A DNA stretch of 40,172 nt from DAOUJW01 sp034421015 (GCA_034421015.1 DAOUKT010000009.1:1-40172), one strand, 5' to 3'; shown: positions 8,361-16,193, counted from the stretch's first letter. Notes: generated from the letters alone by a model not told the origin. A program made the numbers and translations.

Positions 8361-9194
8361 CTAGCGGTGCCAGGGCCTCCAGTCCCTGCCCAGGCCGGAG
8401 CGTCGCATGTCGTCACCGGGCACAAGGTTGCCCCTGAACACCAGGAGTGGAATCGCCACCAGAATGACCGCAATCGCAATCAGGTGCGCCTCCTGCAGCC
8501 CGGCAATCCAGACCTTGTCCTCTCTCAGGAAGCTTATGAAGAACCGGCCAAAGGCGTATAGGCTGAGGTAGAGGGTGAAGAGCATGCCGTCCGGCTGAAT
8601 CCGGCCCCGCATTCTCCAGACGACTGCCAGCACAATCACATTCCAGATCATCTCGTACAGTATTACCGGGTGAGAGGCCAGCGTCCTGTGCACTTGGTAG
8701 GACAGGCTGTCTGGGTGGCTGTAGACGAATCCCCAGGGAAGTTCGGTGACCTTGGCGATGTGTTCGCCGTTGATGATGTCCCCGATTCTGCCGACTGTCT
8801 GGCCTACGAGAATGGCGGGTGCGGCCAGGTCGGCCAGCTTCCCGATGGGATAGCCCTGGATCTTGGCGTAGATGGCCCCCGTCAGCAGACCGCCGATGAT
8901 GGCGCCGAACAGGGCTATGCCGCCGCTCCAGATGGCGAGGACCTCCGCGGGGTTGGTGCTGTAGATGTCCCATCTGTCCACCACGTGGAAGATCCGGGCG
9001 CCGAGGATGCCGCCGATTATCGCCCAGATGGCCGTGGAGTAGACCATGTCCGCGTCCACGTCGTCTTCAGACTGCGCCCAGCGTCCGCACAGTATCACGG
9101 CGATAACAACCGCCACAAACGAAAAGAATCCGTGCCACGTGAGCACGAAGTTCCCCGCCTGGAATATGTTGGGGTCTATCCCAATGTGGATCAT
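8361..9194 (-). CDS. lgt: prolipoprotein diacylglyceryl transferase
   Basis: Lgt moves diacylglycerol from phosphatidylglycerol to the lipobox cysteine of prelipoproteins in the cytoplasmic membrane. The protein (277 residues from ATG 9194) has about seven hydrophobic segments and the Lgt signature as GRIGDIINGE (135-144); the family usually has GRxGNFxNxE, so an Asn is Asp here. LTWHGFF near the N-terminus, HPVILYEMIWN, and GRFFISFLRED before the last helix all fit the family. ATG 9194 is preferred because GAGGCAGGG precedes it; ATG 9215 would add seven residues. Its promoter is clear, and the lipoprotein at 4292 is one probable substrate. Confidence 0.93.
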   Translation of the reverse strand: MIHIGIDPNIFQAGNFVLTWHGFFSFVAVVIAVILCGRWAQSEDDVDADMVYSTAIWAIIGGILGARIFHVVDRWDIYSTNPAEVLAIWSGGIALFGAIIGGLLTGAIYAKIQGYPIGKLADLAAPAILVGQTVGRIGDIINGEHIAKVTELPWGFVYSHPDSLSYQVHRTLASHPVILYEMIWNVIVLAVVWRMRGRIQPDGMLFTLYLSLYAFGRFFISFLREDKVWIAGLQEAHLIAIAVILVAIPLLVFRGNLVPGDDMRRSGLGRDWRPWHR

Positions 9195-9216
9195 CCCTGC
9201 CTCTACTACGCCCATT

Positions 9217-9240
9217 CAGATAGTGACAGATAGTGACAGA
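9217..9240. repeat. 10-bp tandem repeat in the lgt leader
   Basis: The unit CAGATAGTGA occurs twice in a row (9217-9226, 9227-9236), followed by CAGA. It starts near the predicted lgt transcription start, so copy-number slippage there could alter the lgt 5' leader. Confidence 0.7.
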
Positions 9241-9244
9241 GCAG

Positions 9245-9273
9245 ATTCTACATTTGGGCCATAGGGCTGTCAA
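9245..9273 (-). promoter_or_regulatory. lgt promoter
   Basis: On the minus strand TTGACA (9268-9273), a 17-base spacer and TAGAAT (9245-9250) form a near-consensus promoter. The predicted start is about 44 bases before the preferred lgt ATG. Confidence 0.8.
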
Positions 9274-9760
9274 CAGGAAGAGAGACCCTTGAATGACTGC
9301 TGCGGCATATTGGGAGGCAATACGTTTGTCGTCATTCCGGCGGAAGCCGGAATCTATTTCCTTCTATATCGGATGCCCTGGATTTCTGCCCCCGTGTCGG
9401 GGCACCAGGGCACGCTCCTGCAGACCTTTGCGTAACTACGGCGACATCTTGGAGGCAATACGTTTATCGTCATTCCCGCGAAAGCGGGAATCTATTTTCT
9501 TCTTTATCGGACGCTCTGGATTCCTGCTTCCGCAGGAATGGTCGGGAGGCGCGCGCCGGCTGTCATTCTGAGCGCAGCCCTTCGGCTACGCTCAGGGTAG
9601 ACTCCGCGGAGTGAAGAATCCGAAGCCTCTGCCCGCAAAGCTACTAAGTCCTAAATGAACCCCTTTGGATTCTTCGCCTTCGGCTCGCAATGACATTTAA
9701 CTGAGCCACAGCGCGGGTTGTGCAATGGTCTCCGCAGGCCGGTACCTGTCTTCGTACATG
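9274..9760. repeat. repeat-rich intergenic region
   Basis: This stretch has no gene; the open frame across it encodes the tell-tale repeat translation SFRRKPESI/SFPRKRESI. It holds a direct repeat of about 77 bp (9313-9388 and 9451-9528, roughly 85 percent alike). Each unit begins GGAGGCAATACG and carries a hairpin (ATTCCGGC-ggaa-GCCGGAAT at 9334-9353; ATTCCCGC-gaaa-GCGGGAAT at 9472-9491). A third hairpin, ATTCCTGC-ttcc-GCAGGAAT (9520-9539), recurs at 11888-11907. A MITE-like unit follows at 9561-9695. Confidence 0.8.
9561..9695. repeat. MITE-like element with terminal inverted repeats
   Basis: This 135-bp unit begins TGTCATT (9561-9567) and ends AATGACA (9689-9695). Inside, GAAGAATCC (9613-9621) mirrors GGATTCTTC (9667-9675), and an imperfect hairpin from CTGAGCG to CGCTCAG lies at 9568-9595. 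Elements starting TGTCATTCTGAGCG and containing GAAGAATC are a widespread class of short non-coding repeats (recalled). No transposase is present. Confidence 0.75.
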
Positions 9761-9761
9761 C

Positions 9762-9832
9762 GAACGCCCTGGCCCGTCGCTCGCCTGTCAGGGCCCGGGA
9801 CGAGCTTCCCGGCATGAACCCGCCTGGCGTTC
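9762..9832. other. structured segment before the Xer gene
   Basis: GAACGCC (9762-9768) is the reverse complement of GGCGTTC (9826-9832), and between them CCGGGA-cgagct-TCCCGG (9795-9812) forms a perfect 6-bp hairpin. It ends five bases before the -35 box of the recombinase gene. It could be a recombination site, an RNA structure or another repeat; its function is unknown. Confidence 0.4.
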
Positions 9833-9837
9833 CGGTT

Positions 9838-9867
9838 CTGACACCCGGCTATGTGATATGTGATAAT
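9838..9867 (+). promoter_or_regulatory. promoter of the Xer recombinase gene
   Basis: CTGACA (9838-9843), an 18-base spacer and GATAAT (9862-9867) with an extended -10 TGT lie 33 bases before the chosen ATG. The spacer contains ATGTGAT twice in tandem (9851-9864), a possible operator. Confidence 0.65.
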
Positions 9868-9900
9868 ATATGAACGTTGCGGCGTAACAGGATGGATACC

Positions 9901-10809
9901 ATGAGAGATACGGTTAAGGCGTTTCTGGCCTACCTCACCTCGGAGAGGGGTCTGTCGGGCAACACGGTTGCCGCATACGGCAGCGACCTCTCCCAGCTTG
10001 TTGACCTGATGGAGGAGCGCGGCTACAAGGGGGGCTGGGAGTCGGTGGACAGCTCGCTGCTGACCGACTATGCCCTGGAGCTCCAAGAGCGGGGCTACTC
10101 GGCCACGACCCGCGCCCGCAAGATAGCGTCCCTCAAGTCGATGTTCAACTTCCTGGTTGAGGAGGGAATCGTCGAGGAGGACCCGACCGAGGCCCTCTCC
10201 TCCCCTCGCATTGGACGCGCTCTGCCCAAGTCCCTCAGCGAGGAGGAGATGGCCTTGCTGCTTGGGCAGGCCTACTCCGGCGAGACCTCGGAGGCCCGGC
10301 GGGATGTTGCCATGATCGAGCTGATGTACGCCTCCGGTATGCGGGTGAGCGAGCTGGTATCGCTGTCAGTTGGGGACCTGAACCTCAGGGAGAAGTACGT
10401 GAGGTGCCTGGGCAAGGGCTACAAGGAGCGGCTGATCAACCTGCACGACCAGGCCGTCGACACGGTGGAGGCCTACATGAACTACGTCAGGCCAGACCTC
10501 CTAACCCCGCGCGGCGACCAGGCAGAGAGGGAGGACGCGCTGTTCCTGAACCATCGAGGGGAGCGACTGACGCGTCAGGGCTTCTGGCTCATTCTGAAGG
10601 GCTACGGCCGCCGGGCCGGTATTCGCACCCCCATTACGCCCCATACCCTGAGACACAGCTTCGCCACTCACATGCTCAGGGGTGGAGCGCCCCTGAGATA
10701 CCTTCAGGAGCTTCTGGGCCACGCCAGCATCTCCACTACCCAGGTGTACACGCACCTGGCGGAGGACCAGGTGGAGAGGGACTACGAGAAGGCCCATCCC
10801 CGGGCCTGA
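9901..10809 (+). CDS. XerC/XerD-type tyrosine recombinase
   Basis: This tyrosine site-specific recombinase has 302 residues, the usual size for XerC/XerD, which resolve chromosome dimers at dif. ATG 9901 is chosen because AGGA lies 8 bases upstream; ATG 9892 and TTG 9877 are alternatives. All catalytic residues are present: Arg148 (SGMRVSEL), Lys172, His248 and Arg251 (HTLRHSF), His274 (LLGHAS) and Tyr283 (QVYTHL). The N-terminal SAM-like core-binding domain covers residues 1-95. It is followed 11 bases later by rpiB. Whether it is XerC, XerD, a lone XerA-like enzyme or an element-borne integrase cannot be settled here. The repeats and the structured segment upstream are worth noting, but no clear dif site was seen. 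Confidence 0.9.
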   Translation: MRDTVKAFLAYLTSERGLSGNTVAAYGSDLSQLVDLMEERGYKGGWESVDSSLLTDYALELQERGYSATTRARKIASLKSMFNFLVEEGIVEEDPTEALSSPRIGRALPKSLSEEEMALLLGQAYSGETSEARRDVAMIELMYASGMRVSELVSLSVGDLNLREKYVRCLGKGYKERLINLHDQAVDTVEAYMNYVRPDLLTPRGDQAEREDALFLNHRGERLTRQGFWLILKGYGRRAGIRTPITPHTLRHSFATHMLRGGAPLRYLQELLGHASISTTQVYTHLAEDQVERDYEKAHPRA

Positions 10810-10820
10810 GGAGGCATCAG

Positions 10821-11288
10821 ATGAAAATGGCCGTGGGAAGCGACGAGAAGACGCCTCTGACCGACGTGGTGGTCGGAGAGCTCCAGGCCAGGGGCATATC
10901 GGTGGAGCTTCTGGGCGCGCTCAAGGAGGGCGATGATCCGGTGTGGCCGGAGGTGGGTCGAAGCGTGGCCGAGAAGGTCGCCGGTGGCGAGGCTGACGAG
11001 GGCGTCCTCTTCTGCTGGACCGGGACCGGAGTGAGCATCGCCGCCAACAAGGTGCCCGGCGTCCGGGCTGCCCTCTGCACCGACGCCTCCACCGCGGCCG
11101 GGGCCAAGACCTGGAATCACGCAAACGTGCTGGTCATGGGGCTGCGGCTGACGGCCCCGGAAGTCGCCCTGGAGATGCTCAACGCCTGGTTCTCCACGCC
11201 TCCCGGGGACGGAGAGAAGGCCGAGCTGGTTGACCGGCTGGCGGCCATCGACCGGTCCTACAGGGTGGCCGACAGGAGCCGGACTTAG
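10821..11288 (+). CDS. rpiB: RpiB/LacAB-family sugar-phosphate isomerase
   Basis: RpiB interconverts ribose-5-phosphate and ribulose-5-phosphate in the pentose phosphate pathway. The 155-residue protein begins MKMAVGSDEK, and the active-site loop reads FCWTGTGVSIAANKVPG, matching the family CGTGIGMSIAANKVPG with Trp after the catalytic-position Cys. RAALCTDASTA and the WNHANVLVMG stretch also fit. ATG 10821 is 6 bases after GAGGAGG, which overlaps the end of the recombinase gene, so the two are probably co-transcribed. A different sugar phosphate as substrate cannot be excluded. Confidence 0.85.
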   Translation: MKMAVGSDEKTPLTDVVVGELQARGISVELLGALKEGDDPVWPEVGRSVAEKVAGGEADEGVLFCWTGTGVSIAANKVPGVRAALCTDASTAAGAKTWNHANVLVMGLRLTAPEVALEMLNAWFSTPPGDGEKAELVDRLAAIDRSYRVADRSRT

Positions 11289-11400
11289 CGGAAAGAGATG
11301 TTAAATCTTCCCTGCCTCTCTTCCATTATTGCCTGCGCGCAGTTATGCTGAGAGTATAGGGCTAACACCCATCGCATGAAGCGATTAACGGGAGGAAATG

Positions 11401-11760
11401 ATGCCTAAGAAATCGCGGCGAGTTGCCGTGAGACAGGCTGAGCTAGGACAGCGAAAGAGAAGGGCCAGCAAGCCCGGCGCGAACCAGGCGGCCCAGACGC
11501 CGGCGCCGCGCGTACCCAGGCCCGCAGTTGAGACACCTGACGCGACAGCCGCAGCCCCGGAGACGCCAACGACGGCGCAGGCCACCCCCGCTGTTGCACC
11601 TGCACCTGCGACGCCAAGAGCCGAATCCCAGCCGTCGCCGGCCCCAACCCCCACCAGCCGACCTGCTTCCCCCTACATGATGCCGGAGCTGAGACGGATA
11701 GGCATCCTGGCGGTGTTGATGCTGGTCATCTTGGGAGTCCTGACCGCCGTACTTGGCTAG
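11401..11760 (+). CDS. basic Pro/Ala-rich tail-anchored protein
   Basis: This 119-residue protein begins at ATG 11401, with GGAGG 5 bases upstream (an overlapping ATG at 11398 is too close to it). The first 30 residues are strongly basic (KKSRR, GQRKRR). Residues 30-90 are almost all Ala, Pro, Thr and Ser with no predicted fold. One hydrophobic helix (IGILAVLMLVILGVLTAVL) ends the protein, leaving only a Gly. This suggests a single-span, C-terminally anchored membrane protein with a disordered basic cytoplasmic part, perhaps binding nucleic acid or ribosomes. Nothing in it allows a functional call. A small hairpin (11371-11385) precedes the ribosome binding site. Confidence 0.7.
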   Translation: MPKKSRRVAVRQAELGQRKRRASKPGANQAAQTPAPRVPRPAVETPDATAAAPETPTTAQATPAVAPAPATPRAESQPSPAPTPTSRPASPYMMPELRRIGILAVLMLVILGVLTAVLG

Positions 11761-11825
11761 GTCTGAGTCCGGGCGCGTCACAGCCAAAGAGTAGGAGCTG
11801 CGGATGGTCTGAATAAGTCCAACCC

Positions 11826-11868
11826 ACTCCCGCGAAGCCTGCCCCGTACCCGATACGGGGGCGGGAGT
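11826..11868. repeat. nested palindromic repeat, copy 2
   Basis: ACTCCCGC (11826-11833) mirrors GCGGGAGT (11861-11868) and encloses CCCCGTA-cccga-TACGGGG (11842-11848 with 11854-11860). The inner block matches that at 1335-1361. Together with the hairpin at 11888-11907 it fills most of the gene-free gap 11761-12045. Confidence 0.75.
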
Positions 11869-11887
11869 CCACACTCCGCCCTCCTGG

Positions 11888-11907
11888 ATTCCTGCCTGCG
11901 CAGGAAT
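11888..11907. repeat. short hairpin repeat
   Basis: ATTCCTGC-ctgc-GCAGGAAT, an 8-bp perfect stem, has the same arms and the same preceding CTGG context as the hairpin at 9520-9539. Confidence 0.7.
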
Positions 11908-12045
11908 GGTTGTGAAGATGTTCTTGGGCGAGATGGACGTGTTTGTGACTTGTTCAGAGATTTCCTGATTCGCCATTTATATGCGAACGCGTCCTAATCC
12001 AGCGGTGGGCAGTCGGCCTCAGGTCAGGTCTGTCCTCCGGCAAGC

Positions 12046-12510
12046 ATGATGGAACACAGGATCAGGGCCGCCGCTCTGGTCGTGCATCAGGACGGGCTTC
12101 TCCTGATCAAGTCCCGCCTTCCACAATCCGGCGAGGTCTGCTGGGTTCCTCCCGGCGGCGGCGTGCTGGGCGAGGAGTCGGTATTTGACTGCGCCAGGCG
12201 GGAGACCTTCGAAGAGGCCGGTATCGCCGTTGAGCTTGGCCGGGTGGTCTACTGGGGCCAGTTCATCGACGAGCATTTTGCCGTCCACAACTTTGAGCTG
12301 TTCATCCTGTGCACAGCCTTCTCCGGCGAGCTTACCATCGCCAACAACGCCGGCAAGCCCGATGAGATGGACGTCCTGGAGGCCAGGTTCCTGTCGCGCC
12401 GGGAGATGTCGGAGGCAACGGTGTACCCGGAACTGCTGAAGGACGAGTTCTGGGATGACCTGGCGAGAGGCTTTCCGGAGGTCAGGTTCCTGGGAGTACG
12501 GCGCGGTTAG
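12046..12510 (+). CDS. Nudix hydrolase
   Basis: Nudix enzymes hydrolyse nucleoside diphosphates linked to another group. This 154-residue protein has a complete Nudix box, from the GGGVLGEE stretch through CARRETFEEAGI (about residues 37-60), fitting Gx5Ex7REUxEExGU. The fold starts directly with IRAAALVVHQDGLLLIK and has no extra domain. ATG 12046 and ATG 12049 are both possible, and neither has a strong ribosome binding site. Its stop codon overlaps the stop of the convergent ispH by 4 bases. The substrate cannot be predicted from sequence. Confidence 0.85.
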   Translation: MMEHRIRAAALVVHQDGLLLIKSRLPQSGEVCWVPPGGGVLGEESVFDCARRETFEEAGIAVELGRVVYWGQFIDEHFAVHNFELFILCTAFSGELTIANNAGKPDEMDVLEARFLSRREMSEATVYPELLKDEFWDDLARGFPEVRFLGVRRG

Positions 12511-13412
12511 CGAAGGGCCTTGGGAAGCAGGAAGCTGACGTTCTCCTCCATAGCCTCCACGTTCCGTACGGACGTGGGCTTCAGGTGGTCAATCACCCTG
12601 TTCACCAGCAACTCCGGTGTCGAGGCCCCGGAGGTGACTCCCACCCGTTGCGCTCCCATCAGCCATGAGTCCTGGATTTCGTCCGGCCCGTTGACCAGGT
12701 ATGCAGGCACGCCTTCGGCCTCTGCAACCTCCCTGAGCCTGTTGCAGTTGGACGAGTTCTGCGCGCCGATTACCAGCATCACGTCCACGTCCGGGCATAT
12801 CGCCTTTACCGCCGCCTGCCGGTTGCTTGTGGCGTAGCAGATGTCGTTTCGGGTCAGCATGTTCGGGAAGCGCTCCTCCAGCGTCTTGACTATGTCGGCG
12901 GTGTCGTCAACGCTGAGGGTGGTCTGGGTAAGTACGACGACCTTGTCCGGGTCCGGGACCTCGATGGAAAGGGCCCGCTCCACGTCCTCCACAAGCTGCG
13001 ACACCTCGGGCGCCTCTCCCATTGTCCCCAGGACCTCGTCGTGGCCCCTGTGGCCGATGAGCAGTATGGAGTAGCCGTCCTTGGCATACTTCAACGCCTC
13101 CAGGTGCACCTTGGTCACCAGCGGACACGTGGCGTCGATAACACTCAGCCCCCGCTCGCGGCTGTCCTTCCACACGGCCGGAGAAACTCCGTGCGCGCTG
13201 AAGACCACCAGCTGACCGTCGGGGACTTCGTCCAGCTCCTCCACGAAGATGGCGCCCTTGTCCTTGAGCTCCGAGACCACGTACGGGTTGTGCACAATCT
13301 CCTTGCGCACGTACACAGGCTCCCCGAACCGCTCCAGGCACAGGTCGACCACGTCCACGGCGCGAATGACTCCGGCGCAGAACCCTCTAGGCGCAGCCAG
13401 CAGAATTTCCAT
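12507..13412 (-). CDS. ispH: 4-hydroxy-3-methylbut-2-enyl diphosphate reductase
   Basis: IspH is the last enzyme of the MEP isoprenoid pathway; it reduces HMBPP to IPP and DMAPP with a [4Fe-4S] cluster. The 301-residue protein has the three cluster cysteines Cys12 (GFCAGV), Cys96 (DATCPLV) and Cys192 (ICYATSNRQ), substrate histidines His41, His74 (SAHGVSP) and His124 (GHRGHDE), and TQTTLSVDDT. Length and order fit the family throughout. A promoter with perfect TATAAT lies just upstream, and AAGAGG precedes the ATG. The 3' end overlaps the convergent Nudix gene by 4 bases. Confidence 0.96.
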   Translation of the reverse strand: MEILLAAPRGFCAGVIRAVDVVDLCLERFGEPVYVRKEIVHNPYVVSELKDKGAIFVEELDEVPDGQLVVFSAHGVSPAVWKDSRERGLSVIDATCPLVTKVHLEALKYAKDGYSILLIGHRGHDEVLGTMGEAPEVSQLVEDVERALSIEVPDPDKVVVLTQTTLSVDDTADIVKTLEERFPNMLTRNDICYATSNRQAAVKAICPDVDVMLVIGAQNSSNCNRLREVAEAEGVPAYLVNGPDEIQDSWLMGAQRVGVTSGASTPELLVNRVIDHLKPTSVRNVEAMEENVSFLLPKALR

Positions 13413-13428
13413 GAATACCTCTTATAGC

Positions 13429-13458
13429 ATTATACGCAAATGAGCGGGAGGTAGTCAC
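13429..13458 (-). promoter_or_regulatory. ispH promoter
   Basis: On the minus strand GTGACT (13453-13458), an 18-base spacer and TATAAT (13429-13434) end 16 bases before the ispH ATG. The box lies right behind the stop of the upstream minus-strand gene at 13459. Confidence 0.65.
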
Positions 13459-13848
13459 CTAGATTGCGGTATCGGCAAGCTCCCTGGCATCCGCGATATA
13501 GTCTCCCGTCTCACGAATGCGCCTCTCTACCTCCTCTTGCGGTTCACACAAGCCGAGGTAGAAGCACTCCCCGTGAAGAAGCCCCTGGCGCGTATAGTAG
13601 CGTCTCACCAGAGACTCAAATCGAGAGGATGCCGAGCGCAGTTTATTCAGTTCCAGGCTTGTCACCGGGGTCTTCTCCGGCAATACGCCTGTCTGAGCCA
13701 ATATGACTGCGTTGGTGGCCTGTAAGGTGGCGCACCACGCCTTCTCCGCAGAGTCACGAATGTCTCCGGCAACCATCTGCGACATGGCCGCGTTGTGCAT
13801 TGTGGCTGCATCGTCGAAAAGGGCTTGCGCCTCAAGAGTCATCGTCAT
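13459..13848 (-). CDS. PaREP1/HEPN-like small protein (paralogue 1)
   Basis: This 129-residue, mostly helical protein contains GDIRDSAEKAWCATLQATNAV (about residues 28-48), the pattern of PaREP1/HEPN-type four-helix proteins, and later HGECFYLG. Two other proteins here share both: 22380-22745 (GDLRQASEKGWGAAAE, HANFYEG) and 28764-29117 (GDALQASEKMWGAASH, HANFYHG). This copy is the most divergent of the three. HEPN proteins are often RNases or nucleotide-binding partners in toxin-antitoxin pairs, but I see no clear RxxxxH catalytic motif and no nucleotidyltransferase next to it. Function unknown. The start is ATG 13848, or ATG 13842 six bases in; no good ribosome binding site. Confidence 0.7.
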   Translation of the reverse strand: MTMTLEAQALFDDAATMHNAAMSQMVAGDIRDSAEKAWCATLQATNAVILAQTGVLPEKTPVTSLELNKLRSASSRFESLVRRYYTRQGLLHGECFYLGLCEPQEEVERRIRETGDYIADARELADTAI

Positions 13849-13877
13849 TTCAGTTGCACCCGCTCTGATATGCGTTC

Positions 13878-13906
13878 ATTGTTGCACGGGGCGCGTGGAG
13901 CGTCAA
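13878..13906 (-). promoter_or_regulatory. candidate promoter of PaREP1/HEPN-like gene 1
   Basis: On the minus strand TTGACG (13901-13906), 17 bases and AACAAT (13878-13883) precede the ATG by 29 bases. The -10 box matches four of six consensus bases. Confidence 0.45.
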
Positions 13907-13974
13907 GAATACCGGGAAGCATCTCTCGCCCCGCCGTACACCTGCGCGCCGGGCTATGCTAAACTTGGGATGTT

Positions 13975-15846
13975 ATGACCACTAGCAGGCTGTCGGAGCA
14001 GCTGAAGGCTACGCCCACAAGGCCCGGCGTGTACCTCTTGAAGGGCGGCCACGGCGAGGTGCTCTACGTGGGCAAGGCCGCCAGCCTTCGGAATCGACTC
14101 CAGTCCTACTTTGGCTCCCTCTCCAACCTGGAGCCAAAGATACACCACCTGGCGAGCAGGATCGCGGACTTCGAGTTCATCGTCACCGAGTCCGAGGCGG
14201 AGGCGCTGATTCTGGAGAACACCCTCATCAAGAAGCAGCGGCCCAAGTACAACGCCCGCCTCAAGGACGACAAGACCTACCCGTACCTCAAGATTGGCCT
14301 CAACGAGGAGTTTCCCCAGGTGTACATCACCCGGCGGGTGCTGAACGATGGCGCGCGCTACTTTGGCCCCTACGCCAGCGCCGGCTCCGTGCGCAGGACA
14401 ATGGACCTCCTGAAGAAGCTGTTCCCATACCGGTCGTGCACCAGGGTCATAACCGGCAACGACGCCCGTCCGTGCCTGGAGCACTTCATAAACAGGTGCG
14501 TCGCCCCCTGCATTGGGGCCGCGGACAAGGAGGAGTACCGCAAGGTCATCGACCAGGTGGTGATGTTCATGGAGGGCCGGACTGAGGCGGTGGTGCGAGA
14601 CCTCCGGCGGAAGATGGAGGACGCCGCCGAGCTTATGGAGTTCGAGAGAGCGGCCGTCCTGAGAGACCAGCTACGGGCCATTGAGCGGGTCACCGAGGGG
14701 CAGAAGGTCGTGTCCATGTCCGAGGAGGACCAGGACGTCATCGCACTGGCCCGGGCCGGAGACGAGGCGTGGGTCGAGGTATTCTTCGTCCGCAGCGGCA
14801 AGCTCATCGGCCGGGAGCACTTCATAATGGACGGCGTCCAGGACGAGTCGCCCAGCCGCATCCTGTCGGACTTCGTCAAGCAGTACTACGACTCCGTCCC
14901 GCAAGTCCCTCCCAGGCTGCTCCTGCACCACCCGTTGGAGGACGGCGACGCCATCAGGGAGTGGCTGGAGCTGAAGCGGGGCAAGAGGGTCGAGCTTCGT
15001 GTGCCGGAGCGGGGGGAGAAGCGCAAGCTGGTGCAGATGGTGGCCGAGAACGCCGGACAGGGCCTGGAGCAGCTAAGGGCCAAGCTGGTCTCCAACGCGG
15101 ACGCCCTGAGGTCGGCTATGGAGGAGCTGCAGGAACGACTCAACCTGCCCAGGCTTCCCCTCAGAATCGAGTGCTACGACATATCCAACATCCAGGGCAC
15201 AACGCCCGTGGGTAGCATGGTCGTCTTCGAAAACGGCCGCCCAAAGTCGTCCCACTACCGCCGCTTCAGCATCAAGACGGTGGAGGGTATCGACGACTAC
15301 GCCATGATGCAGGAGATGCTCCGCCGGAGGTTCCACCGCCTTGGCCGCCCGAAGGAGGGCGACGAGACCGACGCCGAGGGGTCGTCCGTGAGAGGCAGGC
15401 AGAAGTCGGAGTCCTGGGGGATCATCCCGGACCTGGTGCTCATCGATGGAGGCAAGGGGCACCTCAACGCCGTAGTGGAGGTCCTTCTTGAGTCGGGAAT
15501 AGACGACGTGCCCCTGGCGAGCCTTGCCAAGGAGAACGAGGAGATCTTCGTCAGGGACACCCCTGAGTCGATAATGCTGCCCCGCAGCTCCCCTGCCCTG
15601 TTTCTGGTGCAGCGCCTCCGGGACGAGGCCCACCGCTTTGCCGTGACGTACCACCAGCGAAACCGCACCAGGAAGGGGATGCAGTCCGCCCTCGACGCCG
15701 TGCCCGGCATTGGCCCCAAGCGCAAGAGGACGCTGCTGCGCCGTTTTGGGTCTGCCAGGGGGGTCAAGGACGCCTCCCTTGAGGAGCTGACGTCCATCCC
15801 GGGCATGACCAGGAACCTGGCTCAGAAGGTAAAGGAGTACCTGTAG
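13975..15846 (+). CDS. uvrC: excinuclease ABC subunit C
   Basis: UvrC makes both incisions around lesions in UvrABC nucleotide excision repair. The 623-residue protein has the N-terminal GIY-YIG nuclease (GVYLL at 18-22, YVGKA at 31-35) and a cysteine-containing region. A UVR domain that contacts UvrB follows (about 205-240, MEFERAAVLRDQL), then the RNase H-like second nuclease (ECYDISNIQG, LIDGGKGH). A tandem helix-hairpin-helix (VPGIGPKRKRTLL, IPGMTRNLAQKV) closes the protein. It is complete. Its stop overlaps the start of the next gene by one base. uvrA and uvrB are not in this window. Confidence 0.96.
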   Translation: MTTSRLSEQLKATPTRPGVYLLKGGHGEVLYVGKAASLRNRLQSYFGSLSNLEPKIHHLASRIADFEFIVTESEAEALILENTLIKKQRPKYNARLKDDKTYPYLKIGLNEEFPQVYITRRVLNDGARYFGPYASAGSVRRTMDLLKKLFPYRSCTRVITGNDARPCLEHFINRCVAPCIGAADKEEYRKVIDQVVMFMEGRTEAVVRDLRRKMEDAAELMEFERAAVLRDQLRAIERVTEGQKVVSMSEEDQDVIALARAGDEAWVEVFFVRSGKLIGREHFIMDGVQDESPSRILSDFVKQYYDSVPQVPPRLLLHHPLEDGDAIREWLELKRGKRVELRVPERGEKRKLVQMVAENAGQGLEQLRAKLVSNADALRSAMEELQERLNLPRLPLRIECYDISNIQGTTPVGSMVVFENGRPKSSHYRRFSIKTVEGIDDYAMMQEMLRRRFHRLGRPKEGDETDAEGSSVRGRQKSESWGIIPDLVLIDGGKGHLNAVVEVLLESGIDDVPLASLAKENEEIFVRDTPESIMLPRSSPALFLVQRLRDEAHRFAVTYHQRNRTRKGMQSALDAVPGIGPKRKRTLLRRFGSARGVKDASLEELTSIPGMTRNLAQKVKEYL

Positions 15847-16193
15847 TGTTCAAGTACGCCCTTATGGGCTTCGGGATAAGCGTAGTGTGCCTCGTCATAC
15901 CGGTAGTGCATTTCGTGACCGGGCCCCTGGCTCCGCTGATTGGCGGCTGGGTTGCCGGCAGCAGCGCAAAGGCCCCTCCGGAGATGGCCTTCGGCATTGG
16001 CGTGATAATGGGCGGCCTGATGGCGGTCCCCGCGCTGGCGTTGCCGATAGTCGGGGCTGCCGCGCCTGACCTGATTCCCATAGACGACGGCTGGCTGCTG
16101 CTCATCGCCTTTGGCGTTCCGATGTATACGATCCTGCTGGGCACTATCGGCGTGCTGATTGGCGGCCGGATGTCCAAAGCCGAATCGCCGTGA
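15846..16193 (+). CDS. small membrane protein downstream of uvrC
   Basis: This 115-residue protein starts at GTG 15846, whose G is the last base of the uvrC stop, so translation is probably coupled. It has three or four hydrophobic segments: about residues 4-24, a glycine-rich pair around 27-40 (GPLAPLIGGWVAG), 47-71 and 82-107. The PLIGGWVAG motif is reminiscent of DUF5518-type small membrane proteins, but that is only an impression. No catalytic residues stand out. Its stop overlaps the next start by 4 bases (GTGA), making a tight three-gene unit with uvrC. Confidence 0.75.
   Translation: MFKYALMGFGISVVCLVIPVVHFVTGPLAPLIGGWVAGSSAKAPPEMAFGIGVIMGGLMAVPALALPIVGAAAPDLIPIDDGWLLLIAFGVPMYTILLGTIGVLIGGRMSKAESP

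Noticed and set aside
9293..9571. 92-codon frame with SFRRKPESI and SFPRKRESI
   Set aside because: It is the translation of the intergenic hairpin repeats, a common false gene in repeat-rich genomes.
9851..9875. A dif site at the recombinase promoter
   Set aside because: The A+T-rich stretch only vaguely resembles dif, lacks the two XerC/XerD half-sites, and is better explained as a promoter.
10404..10820. Extension of rpiB into the recombinase gene
   Set aside because: The extra part is the recombinase read in another frame; GAGGAGG before ATG 10821 fixes the start.
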